Shown here piece after piece: positions 36,301 through 44,800 of a stretch of 64,000 nt of DNA. The notes under the pieces were generated by a model. That model ran no database searches. It was not told the DNA's origin and worked only from the letters and a program-made list of their open reading frames with translations. Source of the DNA: Ruegeria atlantica (lineage in GTDB: Bacteria; Pseudomonadota; Alphaproteobacteria; Rhodobacterales; Rhodobacteraceae); assembly GCA_013032095.1 (NCBI GenBank), contig WQBJ01000019.1, positions 1 to 64,000 of the forward strand. The letters are read 5' to 3'. The translations under genes were made by a program, and so were the position numbers. Within the stretch, counting starts at the first letter, position 1, and each line of letters starts with the position of its first letter.

Positions 36301-36987
36301 TCGCAGGACGGAGCCATCATCGTGGACGGCCAGATCGCAATCGAAGTCGATGATTTCGAGAACGTGGTTGGCTCCAACGGCGATGACCTGATCTTGGGCA
36401 ACAATGAGTTCAACATCCTCGACGGCGGCGCCGGGAACGATGCCATCCACTCGTTCGGTGGGGCCGACATCATCATTGGCGGCGAAGGTACGGACACTGC
36501 GTTGTTCACCGCTGGACCGGGGGTTGTTCTGGATCTCGACGAAGAGGGCAATGGTGTTGCACAGGTCAACGCGCCGGACGGTGCGGTGTTGGATCAGGTG
36601 TTCGGGTTCGAGAACATCAACGGCTCGAACAACGCGGGCAGCCCGAATGGCGGCAACGATGTGATTTCGGGCAACTCAGGTGCCAATGTCCTGAACGGTC
36701 AGGCTGGTGACGACGTGCTGAACGGAGAGGGTGGCAATGACATCCTGATCGGCGGCGCGGGGAATGACACCTTCACCTTCGGCGCGAATTTCGGCGACGA
36801 CGTAATCGAAGACTTTGAGGTTGGGCTGGACCAGCTTCAATTCGGTGACTTCGGCCCCGACTTCGGTGGGGCGGTGAATGTCGCGCAGGACGGTGATGAC
36901 GCCTTGATTTCGTTTGGCGACGAAGGCTCGGTCCGTCTGCTCGGTGTCAACAGCGCCGACCTGAGCGAAGACGATTTCTTCGCATAA
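33334..36987 (+). CDS. Large RTX/CHRD repeat protein, type I secreted
   Basis: The start is placed at the ATG preceded by GGAG (33324-33327); an earlier ATG at 33319 has no ribosome site. The product has 1217 residues. Residues of about 50-690 are beta-helix-like sequence with three copies of a 181-184-residue unit marked by SDSRA and GTGDQRNGT. Near residue 704 come RTX nonapeptides (GGAGDDVL, GGLGNDFI). Residues of about 785-920 hold CHRD-type sequence (NIHTSDFPAGEIRGQLL, then HLHNAPAGINGPVV). Further RTX blocks lie near 1012-1054 and 1105-1150, before the ending LSEDDFFA, an acidic/hydrophobic type I secretion signal. No N-terminal signal peptide is seen. Secretion by the two proteins encoded next is strongly implied. 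The likely role is a Ca-binding surface or adhesive protein. Confidence 0.85.
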   Translation: MLSQFMESLRARLLTTSTLAQETSRDGQTLINNFFQSTVVDDTPAFVLANDFSRLLNFGEIITNNAVAAVLAQGQDVDVFNFRTGRIEANNGPDALATGVQVTGSAAIRNFGEIAGEFNGVQFAGAGSSGSLDNFSGGVISSDSRAVDIQGEGIDVRNFGDIIGTGDQRNGTIYTNSTAENVSISNFAGGTIDAGAGNQGAGISLQIGNEIGDRVETDLFNGFGGTIQGRGQAASNTSLAGDGIRIDDGAEGTILETEIINSGLISTESNQGTAAGIRIADGANTEGEILNTSTGVIEGPRNGLYIGNGEHDLDVLNFGTIQSDSRAVNIDGSGVDLINGGDILGTGNQRNGTVYTDDTASDFSISNLATGTIDAGEHNNGAGISLSLAENGNRDVQIENAGTIAGRGNAGAALGTAGDGIRLEGARLEGGGFVSALFTGTITNSGTISSEGANGTVGAFRAVNNVNFLGQLVNEETGVFEGGQNGVYFGTGDHSGGSFVNRGIVTSDSRALNIDGVGLEVVNEGEISGTGDQRNGTVYADGTADNYTFTNTGLVDAGEGNNGSAVSLQTGDISGDVVSAAILNEGTLQGRGDAVEGNQVGDGLRLFTSQDDASFAGVVVNEGLIAGSDDSDAAAGIRVDGGLNLVGAILNEGEIRGTVNAIDASDAAGVTIVNDDEGVINGNVLLSDGDDIFVDLGTTNGDIVGGAGDDVLIAGDGDNVLTGGLGNDFIEGGEGFDTADFSDLDVAVEVSLDANGNGTATRDTGFNVSIVDAVVVDPDQFGSDIPDPRWFVEEAVQGNLYYNIHTSDFPAGEIRGQLLVDSDVTQNGIRTITLSGSLDAAQEPGPISDSEATGEATVVITRNLSTREVTYSSELSVVGLNEADLLTPIPGVVSAIHLHNAPAGINGPVVLDTLVDAGATLDVDAVGGTGVIGQDVIENQIETDILQSIERVVGSDGADTIDLSGFDGVTIDLDLSTPAPNPAGNGDEGSQDGAIIVDGQIAIEVDDFENVVGSNGDDLILGNNEFNILDGGAGNDAIHSFGGADIIIGGEGTDTALFTAGPGVVLDLDEEGNGVAQVNAPDGAVLDQVFGFENINGSNNAGSPNGGNDVISGNSGANVLNGQAGDDVLNGEGGNDILIGGAGNDTFTFGANFGDDVIEDFEVGLDQLQFGDFGPDFGGAVNVAQDGDDALISFGDEGSVRLLGVNSADLSEDDFFA
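33757..35400 (+). repeat. Three long internal repeats (about 181-184 aa) in the RTX gene
   Basis: The marker SDSRA(V/L) occurs at 33757, 34300 and 34852, spaced 543 and 552 bp, and each is followed about 25 codons later by GTG(D/N)QRNGT(I/V)Y. The last unit ends near 35400 where RTX sequence begins. Protein similarity between the units is high while DNA has diverged. Confidence 0.85.
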
Positions 36988-36999
36988 TCGATCCATAGC

Positions 37000-37024
37000 G
37001 GGGCGGCCTTGGGGCCGCCCCGTT
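37000..37024 (+). terminator. Hairpin between RTX gene and its secretion genes
   Basis: GGGGCGGCC (37000-37008) pairs with GGCCGCCCC (37013-37021), a 9-bp GC stem with a 4-nt loop, then GTTTG. The weak T-run suggests partial termination, lowering expression of the secretion genes relative to the substrate. Confidence 0.75.
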
Positions 37025-37048
37025 TGACAACCCGGAAAGGGCTTTTCG

Positions 37049-38791
37049 ATGTTCCAGAAATCCAATCCCGTCAAATCCGCCTGGGGATCGCTGCACAAAG
37101 GCTTTGTTGCGGTTGCGGTTTTCAGCCTGTTTCTGAATCTGTTGATGCTGGCCGGGCCACTGTACATGCTGCAGGTCTATGACCGGGTGCTGACCAGCCA
37201 GAATATCGATACTCTGATTGCGTTGACCCTGCTGCTGGGCGGCGTTTTCATCGTTGTCGCCTGCCTTGACCTGATGAGGATGCGCATTCTGGGCCGACTT
37301 GCGGCCCGTTTTGAAATGAGCGTCGGCGCACCAGTCCTTGGCGCAGCCATGCGTCGTCGGGTACAAGGCGAAGGCAAGGCCGAGGAAAACCTGGTTGAGG
37401 ACGTGAACGGTTTCCGCGAGTTCATCTCGGGCACCACCCTAACCGCCTTTTTCGACGCGCCGTGGATTCCGATTTATCTGATGGTGCTTTATGTTCTTCA
37501 CCCCTATCTGGGGCTGCTGGGGTTGGTCGGGGCGCTGACACTGACCTTCATGGCGCTAGTCAACAACGCCCGGGCCCGCGCCCCGATGCAACAGGCCGCC
37601 GAGGCTCGTGGTCGGTCTGATGCGCTGTTCAAGACCAGCGACAGGAATGCCGAGCTTGCCCACGCGCTGGGTATGAAATCTGATCTGGTACGCCGCTGGA
37701 CTGCTCTGCAAGCTGACGCACATCAATACAAGATCCGCGCCGCTGATCGGATCGCCAGTTTTTCGGTCATGTCCAAAACCATTCGGATGGGCCTTCAATC
37801 GGCGGTTCTGGGACTGGGCGCGGCTCTGGCTGTAGTCGGAGAATCCACCGCTGGTGTGATGATCGCCGCCACTATTGTTCTGGCCCGCGCACTTGCGCCG
37901 ATTGACCAATTAATTGGCCAGTGGCGCAGCTTTCTGGCCGCGCGTGGCTCGTACAACAAGATCAAACAACTGACCGAGGACTTCGCTGAGGCCCCCATGA
38001 ACCTGAACCTGCCACGCGCATATAAGGCCTTGGATGTTCGCATCTCGCAGGCCGGGCCGCCCCGTGCCCTGAGCGCCACCGTCCGCGCGATTGATTTCAG
38101 TCTGGTGGCCGGGGACGTTCTGGCCATCATCGGCCAAAGCGGGTCGGGAAAGACCACTCTTGGTAAGATGTTGGCTGGAATCTGGCACCCACAACGGGGC
38201 GAAGTGTTGCTGGACGGCAGCCCGATGTCGAAATGGAACCCCGAGGATCTGGGCAAGCAGATCGGCTATTTGCCGCAGGATGTCGAACTGTTCGACGGCA
38301 CGATCCGCGAAAACATCGGGCGGTTCTCAACCGTCATCGACGATGCCGAGGTGCTGCGTGCCGCGCGTGAGGCTGGGGTGCACGAACTGATCAGCAGTCT
38401 GCCTGAAGGGTACGAAACGCACATTGGTCGCGGGTTTTTCCTGTCCGGCGGGCAGCGTCAGCGTCTGGCTCTTGCCCGCGCACTTTATGGCGATCCTTTC
38501 GTGTTGGTTCTGGACGAGCCAAACTCGGATTTGGATGCCGAGGGTGAGCAGGCTCTGCGCGATGCTTTGCTGGCAGTGCAGGAACGCGGTGGGATCTCCA
38601 TCGTGATGACCCATCGCCCGGCCACACTTCAGGCCGCCAACAAGGTCATGGTGCTGCGCAACGGCAGCCAGACCCAGTTTGGCGACAAACAGGATGTGCT
38701 GAAGGTCAATCACCGCAACGTGCTGGACAAGCCAACCGAACCGGCCCCGCGCCGGGAAAACGAAACTCAGATTGCAGGAGCAGCCCAATGA
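37049..38791 (+). CDS. Type I secretion ABC ATPase/permease (PrtD-like)
   Basis: A 580-residue half-transporter without an N-terminal peptidase domain. Membrane segments occupy about residues 20-300, with SLFLNLLMLAGPLYMLQVYD and FFDAPWIPIYLMVLYVLHP, both typical of the PrtD group. The ATPase shows Walker A GQSGSGKTT near residue 362, signature FLSGGQRQRLALARAL, Walker B FVLVLDEPNSDLDAEGE and H-loop VMTHRPATLQ. It exports C-terminally tagged RTX proteins. GGAAAGGG precedes the ATG, and it overlaps the adaptor gene by 4 bp. The substrate is almost certainly the protein encoded just upstream. Confidence 0.92.
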   Translation: MFQKSNPVKSAWGSLHKGFVAVAVFSLFLNLLMLAGPLYMLQVYDRVLTSQNIDTLIALTLLLGGVFIVVACLDLMRMRILGRLAARFEMSVGAPVLGAAMRRRVQGEGKAEENLVEDVNGFREFISGTTLTAFFDAPWIPIYLMVLYVLHPYLGLLGLVGALTLTFMALVNNARARAPMQQAAEARGRSDALFKTSDRNAELAHALGMKSDLVRRWTALQADAHQYKIRAADRIASFSVMSKTIRMGLQSAVLGLGAALAVVGESTAGVMIAATIVLARALAPIDQLIGQWRSFLAARGSYNKIKQLTEDFAEAPMNLNLPRAYKALDVRISQAGPPRALSATVRAIDFSLVAGDVLAIIGQSGSGKTTLGKMLAGIWHPQRGEVLLDGSPMSKWNPEDLGKQIGYLPQDVELFDGTIRENIGRFSTVIDDAEVLRAAREAGVHELISSLPEGYETHIGRGFFLSGGQRQRLALARALYGDPFVLVLDEPNSDLDAEGEQALRDALLAVQERGGISIVMTHRPATLQAANKVMVLRNGSQTQFGDKQDVLKVNHRNVLDKPTEPAPRRENETQIAGAAQ

Positions 38792-40158
38792 CGGATCTGG
38801 TCAGATACTCTTCTACCGGCAACGCGGTAGGGTTTCACGAAAGTCAGTTGAAAGAGATTTCGGATACGTCACCCGGAATCGCACGCTATGTCCTATTCGG
38901 TCTTTTCACTTTGGCGGTTTTCGTAGGTGGCAGCGCGTACTGGGCCTTTGCCTCGAAACTGGACGGCGCCGTGGTTGCACCCGCCTCCTTCGTGGTCGAA
39001 GGTCAGCGTAAGACGGTTGAGCATCTGGATGGCGGCATCATCCACTCGATCCTTGTGACCGATGGCCAGTTTGTTGAGGCCGGTCAGCCACTGGTGCAAC
39101 TTGACAGCACCGAAATCGACGTCGACCTCAGCGTTCAGGGCAGTCAACTCGGAGAACTGTCGGTGCGCCGGGCACGCTTGCTGGCACAGATGAGCGGGCA
39201 AGAGCAGTTTGATGAAACGACAGCTCTGGCCGGGTTCCGCGAGGGGATGAACCGCCTGCACTGGGTGTCACCATATCTAACGCAGAAACAGTTGTTTGCT
39301 GCCGAGGCGCGAGCCCGCCGCACCGAAGCACAAATCAACGCGCAACGGATCACCGGGTTGCGTAACCAGATCGGCGGGTTGAACGAGCAGCGGCAGGCGA
39401 TCCAAAATCAGATCGAGATCACGCAAATCGAGCTGTCCAATCTGGAAACGCTGCTCGACAAAGGGTTGGTTGCCGTCACGCGGGTCAGCGCGCGGCAGAT
39501 CGAGTTAGAGCGACTGAGCGGTGTCGACGCCTCACTGCGAACCCAGATCGCGCAGGCTGAAGATCAGGTGCATGAGTTGGAGCTGTCCCTTCTCAGCCAA
39601 CAAAAACTGCGGGACGAGGTGATCGCCGGCGAACTGGCTGTGGTTGAGGCCCACCTTGACTTGGTGCGTCCGCAATTCGTGGGCACTCTGGCGCGGTTGA
39701 AGCGGACCCAGGTACTGGCCCCAACCAGCGGACGCGTCGTGAATCTTGGCGTTTCGACCAATGGAGGCGTGATCCGACCCGGTGAGCCGATCATGGATAT
39801 CGTTCCGTTGGATCAGGCACTGATCGTCGAGGCACGGATTCAGACCGGAGATATCGACAAACTGCGGATCGGTCAGACCACCCGCATTCGTCTGTCGGCC
39901 TTTGCGCAGGCGGATGTGCCCGAGGCCAGCGGTCAGATTTTCGACATCTCGGCCGATGCGCTGGAAGATGAGCGCAAGGGCGAAGTCTACTACAAGGCGC
40001 GGGTCAAACTGGACGCTGAACAACCGCACGACGTGGCCGCACTGGAGCTGGTGCCCGGTATGCCCGCCGATCTGTTCGTCAATACGGGCGAGCGTGCGGT
40101 CATCAGTTACCTATCGCAACCGATCAGCGATCGGCTGGCGAAGACCTTCATCGAGTGA
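38788..40158 (+). CDS. Type I secretion membrane-fusion protein (HlyD/PrtE-like)
   Basis: A 456-residue HlyD-family adaptor with a single inner-membrane segment near residues 30-52 (YVLFGLFTLAVFVGGSAYWA). The lipoyl half-motifs are QRKTVEHLDGGIIHSILVTD and VLAPTSGRVVNLGVSTNGGV, with a coiled-coil hairpin of about 200 residues between them. The C-terminal beta-barrel ends in LVPGMPADLFVNTGER. It bridges the ABC exporter to a TolC-like outer-membrane channel. No TolC homologue is in the window, so a channel encoded elsewhere must be used. Confidence 0.92.
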   Translation: MTDLVRYSSTGNAVGFHESQLKEISDTSPGIARYVLFGLFTLAVFVGGSAYWAFASKLDGAVVAPASFVVEGQRKTVEHLDGGIIHSILVTDGQFVEAGQPLVQLDSTEIDVDLSVQGSQLGELSVRRARLLAQMSGQEQFDETTALAGFREGMNRLHWVSPYLTQKQLFAAEARARRTEAQINAQRITGLRNQIGGLNEQRQAIQNQIEITQIELSNLETLLDKGLVAVTRVSARQIELERLSGVDASLRTQIAQAEDQVHELELSLLSQQKLRDEVIAGELAVVEAHLDLVRPQFVGTLARLKRTQVLAPTSGRVVNLGVSTNGGVIRPGEPIMDIVPLDQALIVEARIQTGDIDKLRIGQTTRIRLSAFAQADVPEASGQIFDISADALEDERKGEVYYKARVKLDAEQPHDVAALELVPGMPADLFVNTGERAVISYLSQPISDRLAKTFIE

Positions 40159-40166
40159 GATCAGCA

Positions 40167-40191
40167 CCTGTGCCTAATAATTAGGCGCAGG
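40167..40191. terminator. Long inverted repeat after the secretion operon
   Basis: CCTGTGCCTAAT (40167-40178) is complementary to ATTAGGCGCAGG (40180-40191), with one G-T pair and a single central A. A hairpin with a small loop would form. It lacks a clear T-run (CTTTCCGTTT follows). It is probably a terminator for the secretion operon, although a protein-binding dyad is possible. Confidence 0.6.
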
Positions 40192-40262
40192 CTTTCCGTT
40201 TGATCGAAATTTCGTCACTACGGATTTACAACCCGCATCGGCAGACCTTTACTTTCGGTGCA

Positions 40263-41036
40263 ATGAACGACGCCGCCACACCCACCCTGCCCTTATTGGT
40301 GTTTTCCGATCTGGATGGGACGTTATTGGACCACCGCGACTATAGCTGGGATAAAGCCAGACCCGGGATCGACCGATTGGCCGAGTTGGGTGCTGGTCTG
40401 GTTCTGGCCAGCAGTAAGACGGCGGCAGAAATTCGGCCCTTGCAGCAACAAATGAGCCTGACGGACATGCCCGCCATCGTCGAGAACGGTGCTGGAGTTT
40501 TATGGCCCGGAGCACCTGACAAAATTGGAGACAGCTATCAGCGCCTGCGCGGTGCTTTGGCGTTGCTACCCAAAGGTTTTGTCGGCTTTGGAGATATGAC
40601 CGATCTGGAAGTAGCGCAGAAAACAGGCCTTAGCCCGGCCCAAGCGGTGCTTTCGCGGCAGCGTAAGTTCAGTGAACCAGGACTGTGGACCGGCTCCGAC
40701 CTGGAATTGCAGGCATTTCTTGAAAAGGCTGCCCAGATCGGTGTTTCAGCCCGGCAGGGCGGCCGGTTTCTGACACTGTCTTTCGGGAAAACCAAAGCTG
40801 ACGCAATGGCCGAGGTCATTGAGCGATTAAAGCCCACACGCACGATTGCTCTAGGCGACGCGCCCAATGACAGCGAGATGATCCGGGCCGCCGATCAGGG
40901 TGTCATCGTCGCCAATCCGCACGGCCCCTCCATCCCCACTTTCCCGCGTGAAATCGAGGCGCGGATTCTCAGAACAACGCAGGCCGGACCGCGCGGTTGG
41001 TCAGAAGCCATCTTGGCCCTGACAGCGGACCTCTGA
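40263..41036 (+). CDS. gpgP: HAD phosphatase, probable glucosyl-3-phosphoglycerate phosphatase (MPGP family)
   Basis: The 257-residue protein starts MNDAATPTLPLLVFSDLDGT. The HAD nucleophile motif is DLDGTLLD, motif II is VLASSKTAAEIRPLQ, and motifs III/IV appear as Lys in FGKTKADAMAEV and in IALGDAPNDSEMIRAAD. Its length and the SKT segment match the mannosyl-3-phosphoglycerate phosphatase family. Beside a GpgS-like synthase it most likely removes phosphate from glucosyl-3-phosphoglycerate to give glucosylglycerate, a compatible solute. The frame extends upstream to 40200 but has no good start there. Confidence 0.8.
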   Translation: MNDAATPTLPLLVFSDLDGTLLDHRDYSWDKARPGIDRLAELGAGLVLASSKTAAEIRPLQQQMSLTDMPAIVENGAGVLWPGAPDKIGDSYQRLRGALALLPKGFVGFGDMTDLEVAQKTGLSPAQAVLSRQRKFSEPGLWTGSDLELQAFLEKAAQIGVSARQGGRFLTLSFGKTKADAMAEVIERLKPTRTIALGDAPNDSEMIRAADQGVIVANPHGPSIPTFPREIEARILRTTQAGPRGWSEAILALTADL

Positions 41037-41054
41037 CAATTAAAGGTGTAAGAC

Positions 41055-42284
41055 ATGGCAGATTTTCATCAGAACGGAAACATCACCACCCTGCACAACC
41101 TGCGCTGCAGACCCGCCGGACAAATGGCGCATGAGATTTCGGTCTTTGCTGAGACGCAAAAAATCACTCTTATCCTGCCATGCCTCTATTCCGAACTGGA
41201 AGGCCCTGCGCTGACGGGCATCCTGAAAGAATTGGCGCAGGTGCCGTATCTGCACCGTATTATCATTGGTCTGGATCAGGCGGATGAGCAGCAATATCGC
41301 AATGCACGATCGTTCTTTGCCAATCTGCCGCAAAACCATGCCGTGATTTGGAATGACAGCCCGCGCCTGACCGATCTGCAATCACATTTGCAAGGGCTGG
41401 GGCTGGCGCCGCAGGAACCTGGCAAGGGCAAGAATGTCTGGTCCTGTATAGGATATCTCCTAGCTTGCGCAGACAGTTCGGTCATGGCTATCCACGATTG
41501 CGATATCGTGACTTACGACCGGCAAATGCTGGACCGGCTGGTCTATCCGGTCGTCAACCCGACCTTTCCATTCCAAATGGCCAAAGGCTTCTATCCTCGC
41601 ATTGGCGAGGGCAAACTAAACGGTCGCGTCACCCGCCTGCTGGTCAGTCCGCTGCTGATTGCGTTGAAGAAGGTGATCGGAGATCGCGATTACCTCGATT
41701 ACCTGCGCAGCTTCCGCTACCCATTGTCAGGAGAGTTCGCGATCCGCACCCCAACCCTGCCCGACCTGCGCATCCCCTCGGATTGGGGGCTGGAGATAGG
41801 CGTTCTGTCCGAGGCGTGGCGTAACTTGGCGCCAAAATCCGTTTGCCAAGTAGAAATCGCTGACAATTACGATCACAAACATCAGGATTTGTCGCCCGAA
41901 GACGCCAATCGCGGCCTTTCCCGCATGTCCACGGACATCTGCAAGGCGATCTTTCGCAAGCTGGCCGCCGATGGCACGGTGTTCACGCCCAACACGTTCC
42001 GCACCCTCAAGGCCACCTATTATAGGTCAGCTCTGGACCTGCTGGAGGGCTACTATACGGATGCCAAGATGAATGGGCTGGAACTGGATCGGCACAAGGA
42101 GGAGAAATCCATCGAGCTGTTCGCCGAAAACATCATCCGCGCCGGTCAGGTTTTTCTCGACAATCCGCATGAAACGCCGTTCATCCCGACGTGGAACCGT
42201 GTTCACTCGGCGGATCCTGAATTCCTGTTGCGCTTGAAGGCGGCGGTGTCCGAAGATCTAACGGAGTTCACACCCGGTTCGTGA
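41055..42284 (+). CDS. gpgS: Glucosyl-3-phosphoglycerate synthase-like glycosyltransferase
   Basis: A 409-residue GT-A glycosyltransferase of the GT81 type. ISVFAETQKITLILPCLYSE opens the nucleotide-sugar fold, GKGKNVWSCIGYLLA follows, and AIHDCDIVTYDRQML carries the metal-binding DxD. Later come YPLSGEFAIRTPTLPDLRIP and DWGLEIGVLSEA, conserved in GpgS enzymes. It joins glucose from an NDP-glucose to 3-phosphoglycerate. Its last 17 bases overlap the 3' end of the convergent phosphorylase gene. AAAGGTG precedes the ATG. Confidence 0.82.
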   Translation: MADFHQNGNITTLHNLRCRPAGQMAHEISVFAETQKITLILPCLYSELEGPALTGILKELAQVPYLHRIIIGLDQADEQQYRNARSFFANLPQNHAVIWNDSPRLTDLQSHLQGLGLAPQEPGKGKNVWSCIGYLLACADSSVMAIHDCDIVTYDRQMLDRLVYPVVNPTFPFQMAKGFYPRIGEGKLNGRVTRLLVSPLLIALKKVIGDRDYLDYLRSFRYPLSGEFAIRTPTLPDLRIPSDWGLEIGVLSEAWRNLAPKSVCQVEIADNYDHKHQDLSPEDANRGLSRMSTDICKAIFRKLAADGTVFTPNTFRTLKATYYRSALDLLEGYYTDAKMNGLELDRHKEEKSIELFAENIIRAGQVFLDNPHETPFIPTWNRVHSADPEFLLRLKAAVSEDLTEFTPGS

Positions 42285-44013
42285 TCCAGCGGCACTGATA
42301 CGGCGCCAGCACGATATCGGGGCCGTTGGTGGCCAAAATTTCTCCGGTCAGGGCATCGGTCCAGACCTCTTCGGCAATCATATTGATTTCGGCAGGGCTG
42401 ACATGTACCTGCTCAGCCGAGACGTTGTGCAGTGCAAAGATCGACTGGCTGCGGTCCAAACTCTGCCGCCAGATGCCGAATACACGGTCTTCCAACCGGA
42501 GTGTGAACTGCGTGGCATTCGGGTGGAATGCGGATTGTTGCGCCCGCAGGCGCAGGCGGCGTGACAGTTCCGACAACACCAGCGCCTGATTGGATCCCGG
42601 ATCGGCCAGTCGCGCCAGAAGATCGGGGTAGTGCCAGCGGTGCCGGTTGATCGCCCGGTTCATGCCGCGCCGTTCCACAGCCTCGTGATCATTTGGTGTG
42701 GCCAGCAGGGAGTGGATATAGAAGGCCGGTATCCCCTCCAACGACATGACGATCGTCTGAGAACAAATGAACCGTGCCAAATGGTACTGGTCTTCACCGG
42801 AAAACGTGGCGCGCATCGCCTCAAAGTACCCGCAGTTCAGCTCATAGGGCTCCTCGCGACCATCCGGCAGTGCCCGCATCGAGACCAGTCCGCCGATCCG
42901 GCGCACGGTGTCTATCATGCGCTCTTTCTCCTCAGGGGGCAGAACGCCTTCGGCAGGTCGCATCCCTATGCCGTCATGACTTGCGGTAAAGTTCAGATAG
43001 GCGCAGCCCAACTGTGCCGGTGGCATAGCGGCTTGCCATTCACGTAAATACCGCGCCGTACCAGACTGCATCGCATGCAGGATCAGCGGTGGCAGTGGGA
43101 AATTGTAGACCGCGTGCGCCTCGTTCCGGTTGCCGAAATAGCTGAGGTTCTCGGTGCGCGGCACGTTGGTTTCGGTCAACAACACCAGCGTTTCCGTGGC
43201 GTAGTCGCACAGCAATCGCAGCAGTTGCACGATGGCATGAGTTTGCGGCAGGTGAATGCAATTGGTGCCAATCTCTTTCCAGACAAAAGCCACCGCATCC
43301 AGCCGCAGGATGCGTACCCCTTTGTCGATATGCAGGCGGATAATTCGCAGCATCTCAATCAACACATCGGGGTTTGAGAAGTCCAAATCCACCTGATCGT
43401 GGCTGAAAGTGCACCAGACGTATTTCTCCCCCTTATTGGTTTCGACCTGTCGCAGTAAAGGCGTGGTGCGCGGACGCACGACGTCAGACAAATCATCATC
43501 GGGCGAGGCTTCGAAAAAGAATCGGTCGTGCGGAGATTTCCCCTGCAGATAGTTGGTGAACCACGCACCCTGGCTTGAAACATGGTTCAGCACCAGATCG
43601 GACATCAGGTGAAAATCACCAGCGATCCGTGTGATATCAGGCCAATCTCCCAATTGACGGCTGACGGCATAGTAGTCCGAAACCGCGAAACCATCGTCGG
43701 AGGTGAACGGGAAGAACGGCAGGATGTGTACACCATTCACAACACCGTTCAGATGTCGGATCAGGAAATCATGCAACAGGTCTAGCGGTTTGTGGGCCTG
43801 GTCCTCGATCGAGTTGCCGTAGGTGATCAGAACGCTGTCTTTTTCCGACCAAAGCTTGTTGCCCGGCTTGCGCCCTTGTTTGCGCCGATGCGTGTCGGGA
43901 GGCCAAAAGGCGTCGGTGATCTGAGCAGCCAGCTCGGCGTGGTCACAGTCGGGATAAATCTGAACGATCAGTTCGCTCAGGCGCCGGGAAAAGCTGGTGT
44001 TCACACTGGTCAA
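42268..44013 (-). CDS. GH13 glucosylglycerate phosphorylase (sucrose phosphorylase-like)
   Basis: A 581-residue alpha-glucan-type enzyme of GH13 subfamily 18. Visible blocks are GVVNGVHILPFFPFTSDDGF, LMSDLVLNHVSSQGAWF, the nucleophile Asp in ILRLDAVAFVWKE, the acid/base Glu in LLTETNVPRTE, and the third Asp in TASHDGIGMR. Sequences of this group next to glucosylglycerate genes phosphorolyse glucosylglycerate to glucose-1-phosphate and glycerate. It is convergent with gpgS, so solute synthesis and recovery genes share one locus. Sucrose phosphorylase is the main alternative, less likely in this context. Confidence 0.8.
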   Translation of the reverse strand: MTSVNTSFSRRLSELIVQIYPDCDHAELAAQITDAFWPPDTHRRKQGRKPGNKLWSEKDSVLITYGNSIEDQAHKPLDLLHDFLIRHLNGVVNGVHILPFFPFTSDDGFAVSDYYAVSRQLGDWPDITRIAGDFHLMSDLVLNHVSSQGAWFTNYLQGKSPHDRFFFEASPDDDLSDVVRPRTTPLLRQVETNKGEKYVWCTFSHDQVDLDFSNPDVLIEMLRIIRLHIDKGVRILRLDAVAFVWKEIGTNCIHLPQTHAIVQLLRLLCDYATETLVLLTETNVPRTENLSYFGNRNEAHAVYNFPLPPLILHAMQSGTARYLREWQAAMPPAQLGCAYLNFTASHDGIGMRPAEGVLPPEEKERMIDTVRRIGGLVSMRALPDGREEPYELNCGYFEAMRATFSGEDQYHLARFICSQTIVMSLEGIPAFYIHSLLATPNDHEAVERRGMNRAINRHRWHYPDLLARLADPGSNQALVLSELSRRLRLRAQQSAFHPNATQFTLRLEDRVFGIWRQSLDRSQSIFALHNVSAEQVHVSPAEINMIAEEVWTDALTGEILATNGPDIVLAPYQCRWITNRV

Positions 44014-44146
44014 TAGCCACAGGCCCCTAGCTGTATCGCCTGATGGTTTTCCAAATCGGTCAACCTGTCAAACGACAACTTGCCGGTCGACCGTGCTGCG
44101 GGCAGATGCTTGTGCAATTGCCCAAATCATAGTCACGCTTGCCCGG

Positions 44147-44764
44147 TCAAACCCCGTATCGGGCCATGAACATATCGACTGCCTGCAACGCGATCTCGTC
44201 AATTTCAGATTGGCTGAAGCTGGTCTGAATTCCCAACAAACCCCGAGGCCAGTTGCGTACCTTGCATAGCTCGGTGAATTGTTCGGCAGCAATCTGCAAG
44301 TCTTCTATCGCCAGTTCACCCTTGTCCACGGCCTTTTGCAGGTATTCAACCATTTGGCGCGTTCCGTTTTGCGGTCCCGCTTCATAAAAAGCTTGGCCCA
44401 ATTCTGGGAACCTGTCGCGTTCGGCCACACAAATCCGAAATACCTGCTGCGCAAACTCTGAAACGAAGAACCGACAAAGCTGCGTGGCTGCAATCGTCAG
44501 AACCTCTCGCGCGGGCTTCGTATCGTCGACCATGGAAACGATGTCCTGCGCCATGCGGGAGCATTCAGTATGTGCGACTTCCATGAACAAAAGCCGCTTG
44601 TCGGGGAAGTAGCTGTACAATGTCGCCTTGGAAACACCTGCCGCCCGTGCGATGTCATCAACGCTTGCGCCCTCGAACCCGTCCGCCATGAACACCTCTC
44701 GGGCACCTTGCAAAACCTGATCGAATTTGCGGCCTGTGCGGTGGATGGCGGCAGTCTGGGTCAT
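44147..44764 (-). CDS. TetR-family transcriptional regulator
   Basis: The start is the ATG giving MTQTAAIHRTGRKFDQVLQG, with GGAGAG upstream. The 205-residue protein has a classic TetR helix-turn-helix: AREVFMADGFEGASVDDIAR then AAGVSKATLYSYFPDKRLLF. The C-terminal ligand domain matches the AefR-like/TetR_C group, with EFAQQVFRICVAERDRFPEL. It probably represses itself and perhaps the divergent AEC transporter through the dyad at 44801-44812. Confidence 0.87.
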   Translation of the reverse strand: MTQTAAIHRTGRKFDQVLQGAREVFMADGFEGASVDDIARAAGVSKATLYSYFPDKRLLFMEVAHTECSRMAQDIVSMVDDTKPAREVLTIAATQLCRFFVSEFAQQVFRICVAERDRFPELGQAFYEAGPQNGTRQMVEYLQKAVDKGELAIEDLQIAAEQFTELCKVRNWPRGLLGIQTSFSQSEIDEIALQAVDMFMARYGV

Positions 44765-44800
44765 GGGCTCTCCGTGGTTGGCTGATCCTGTCAAACTATA

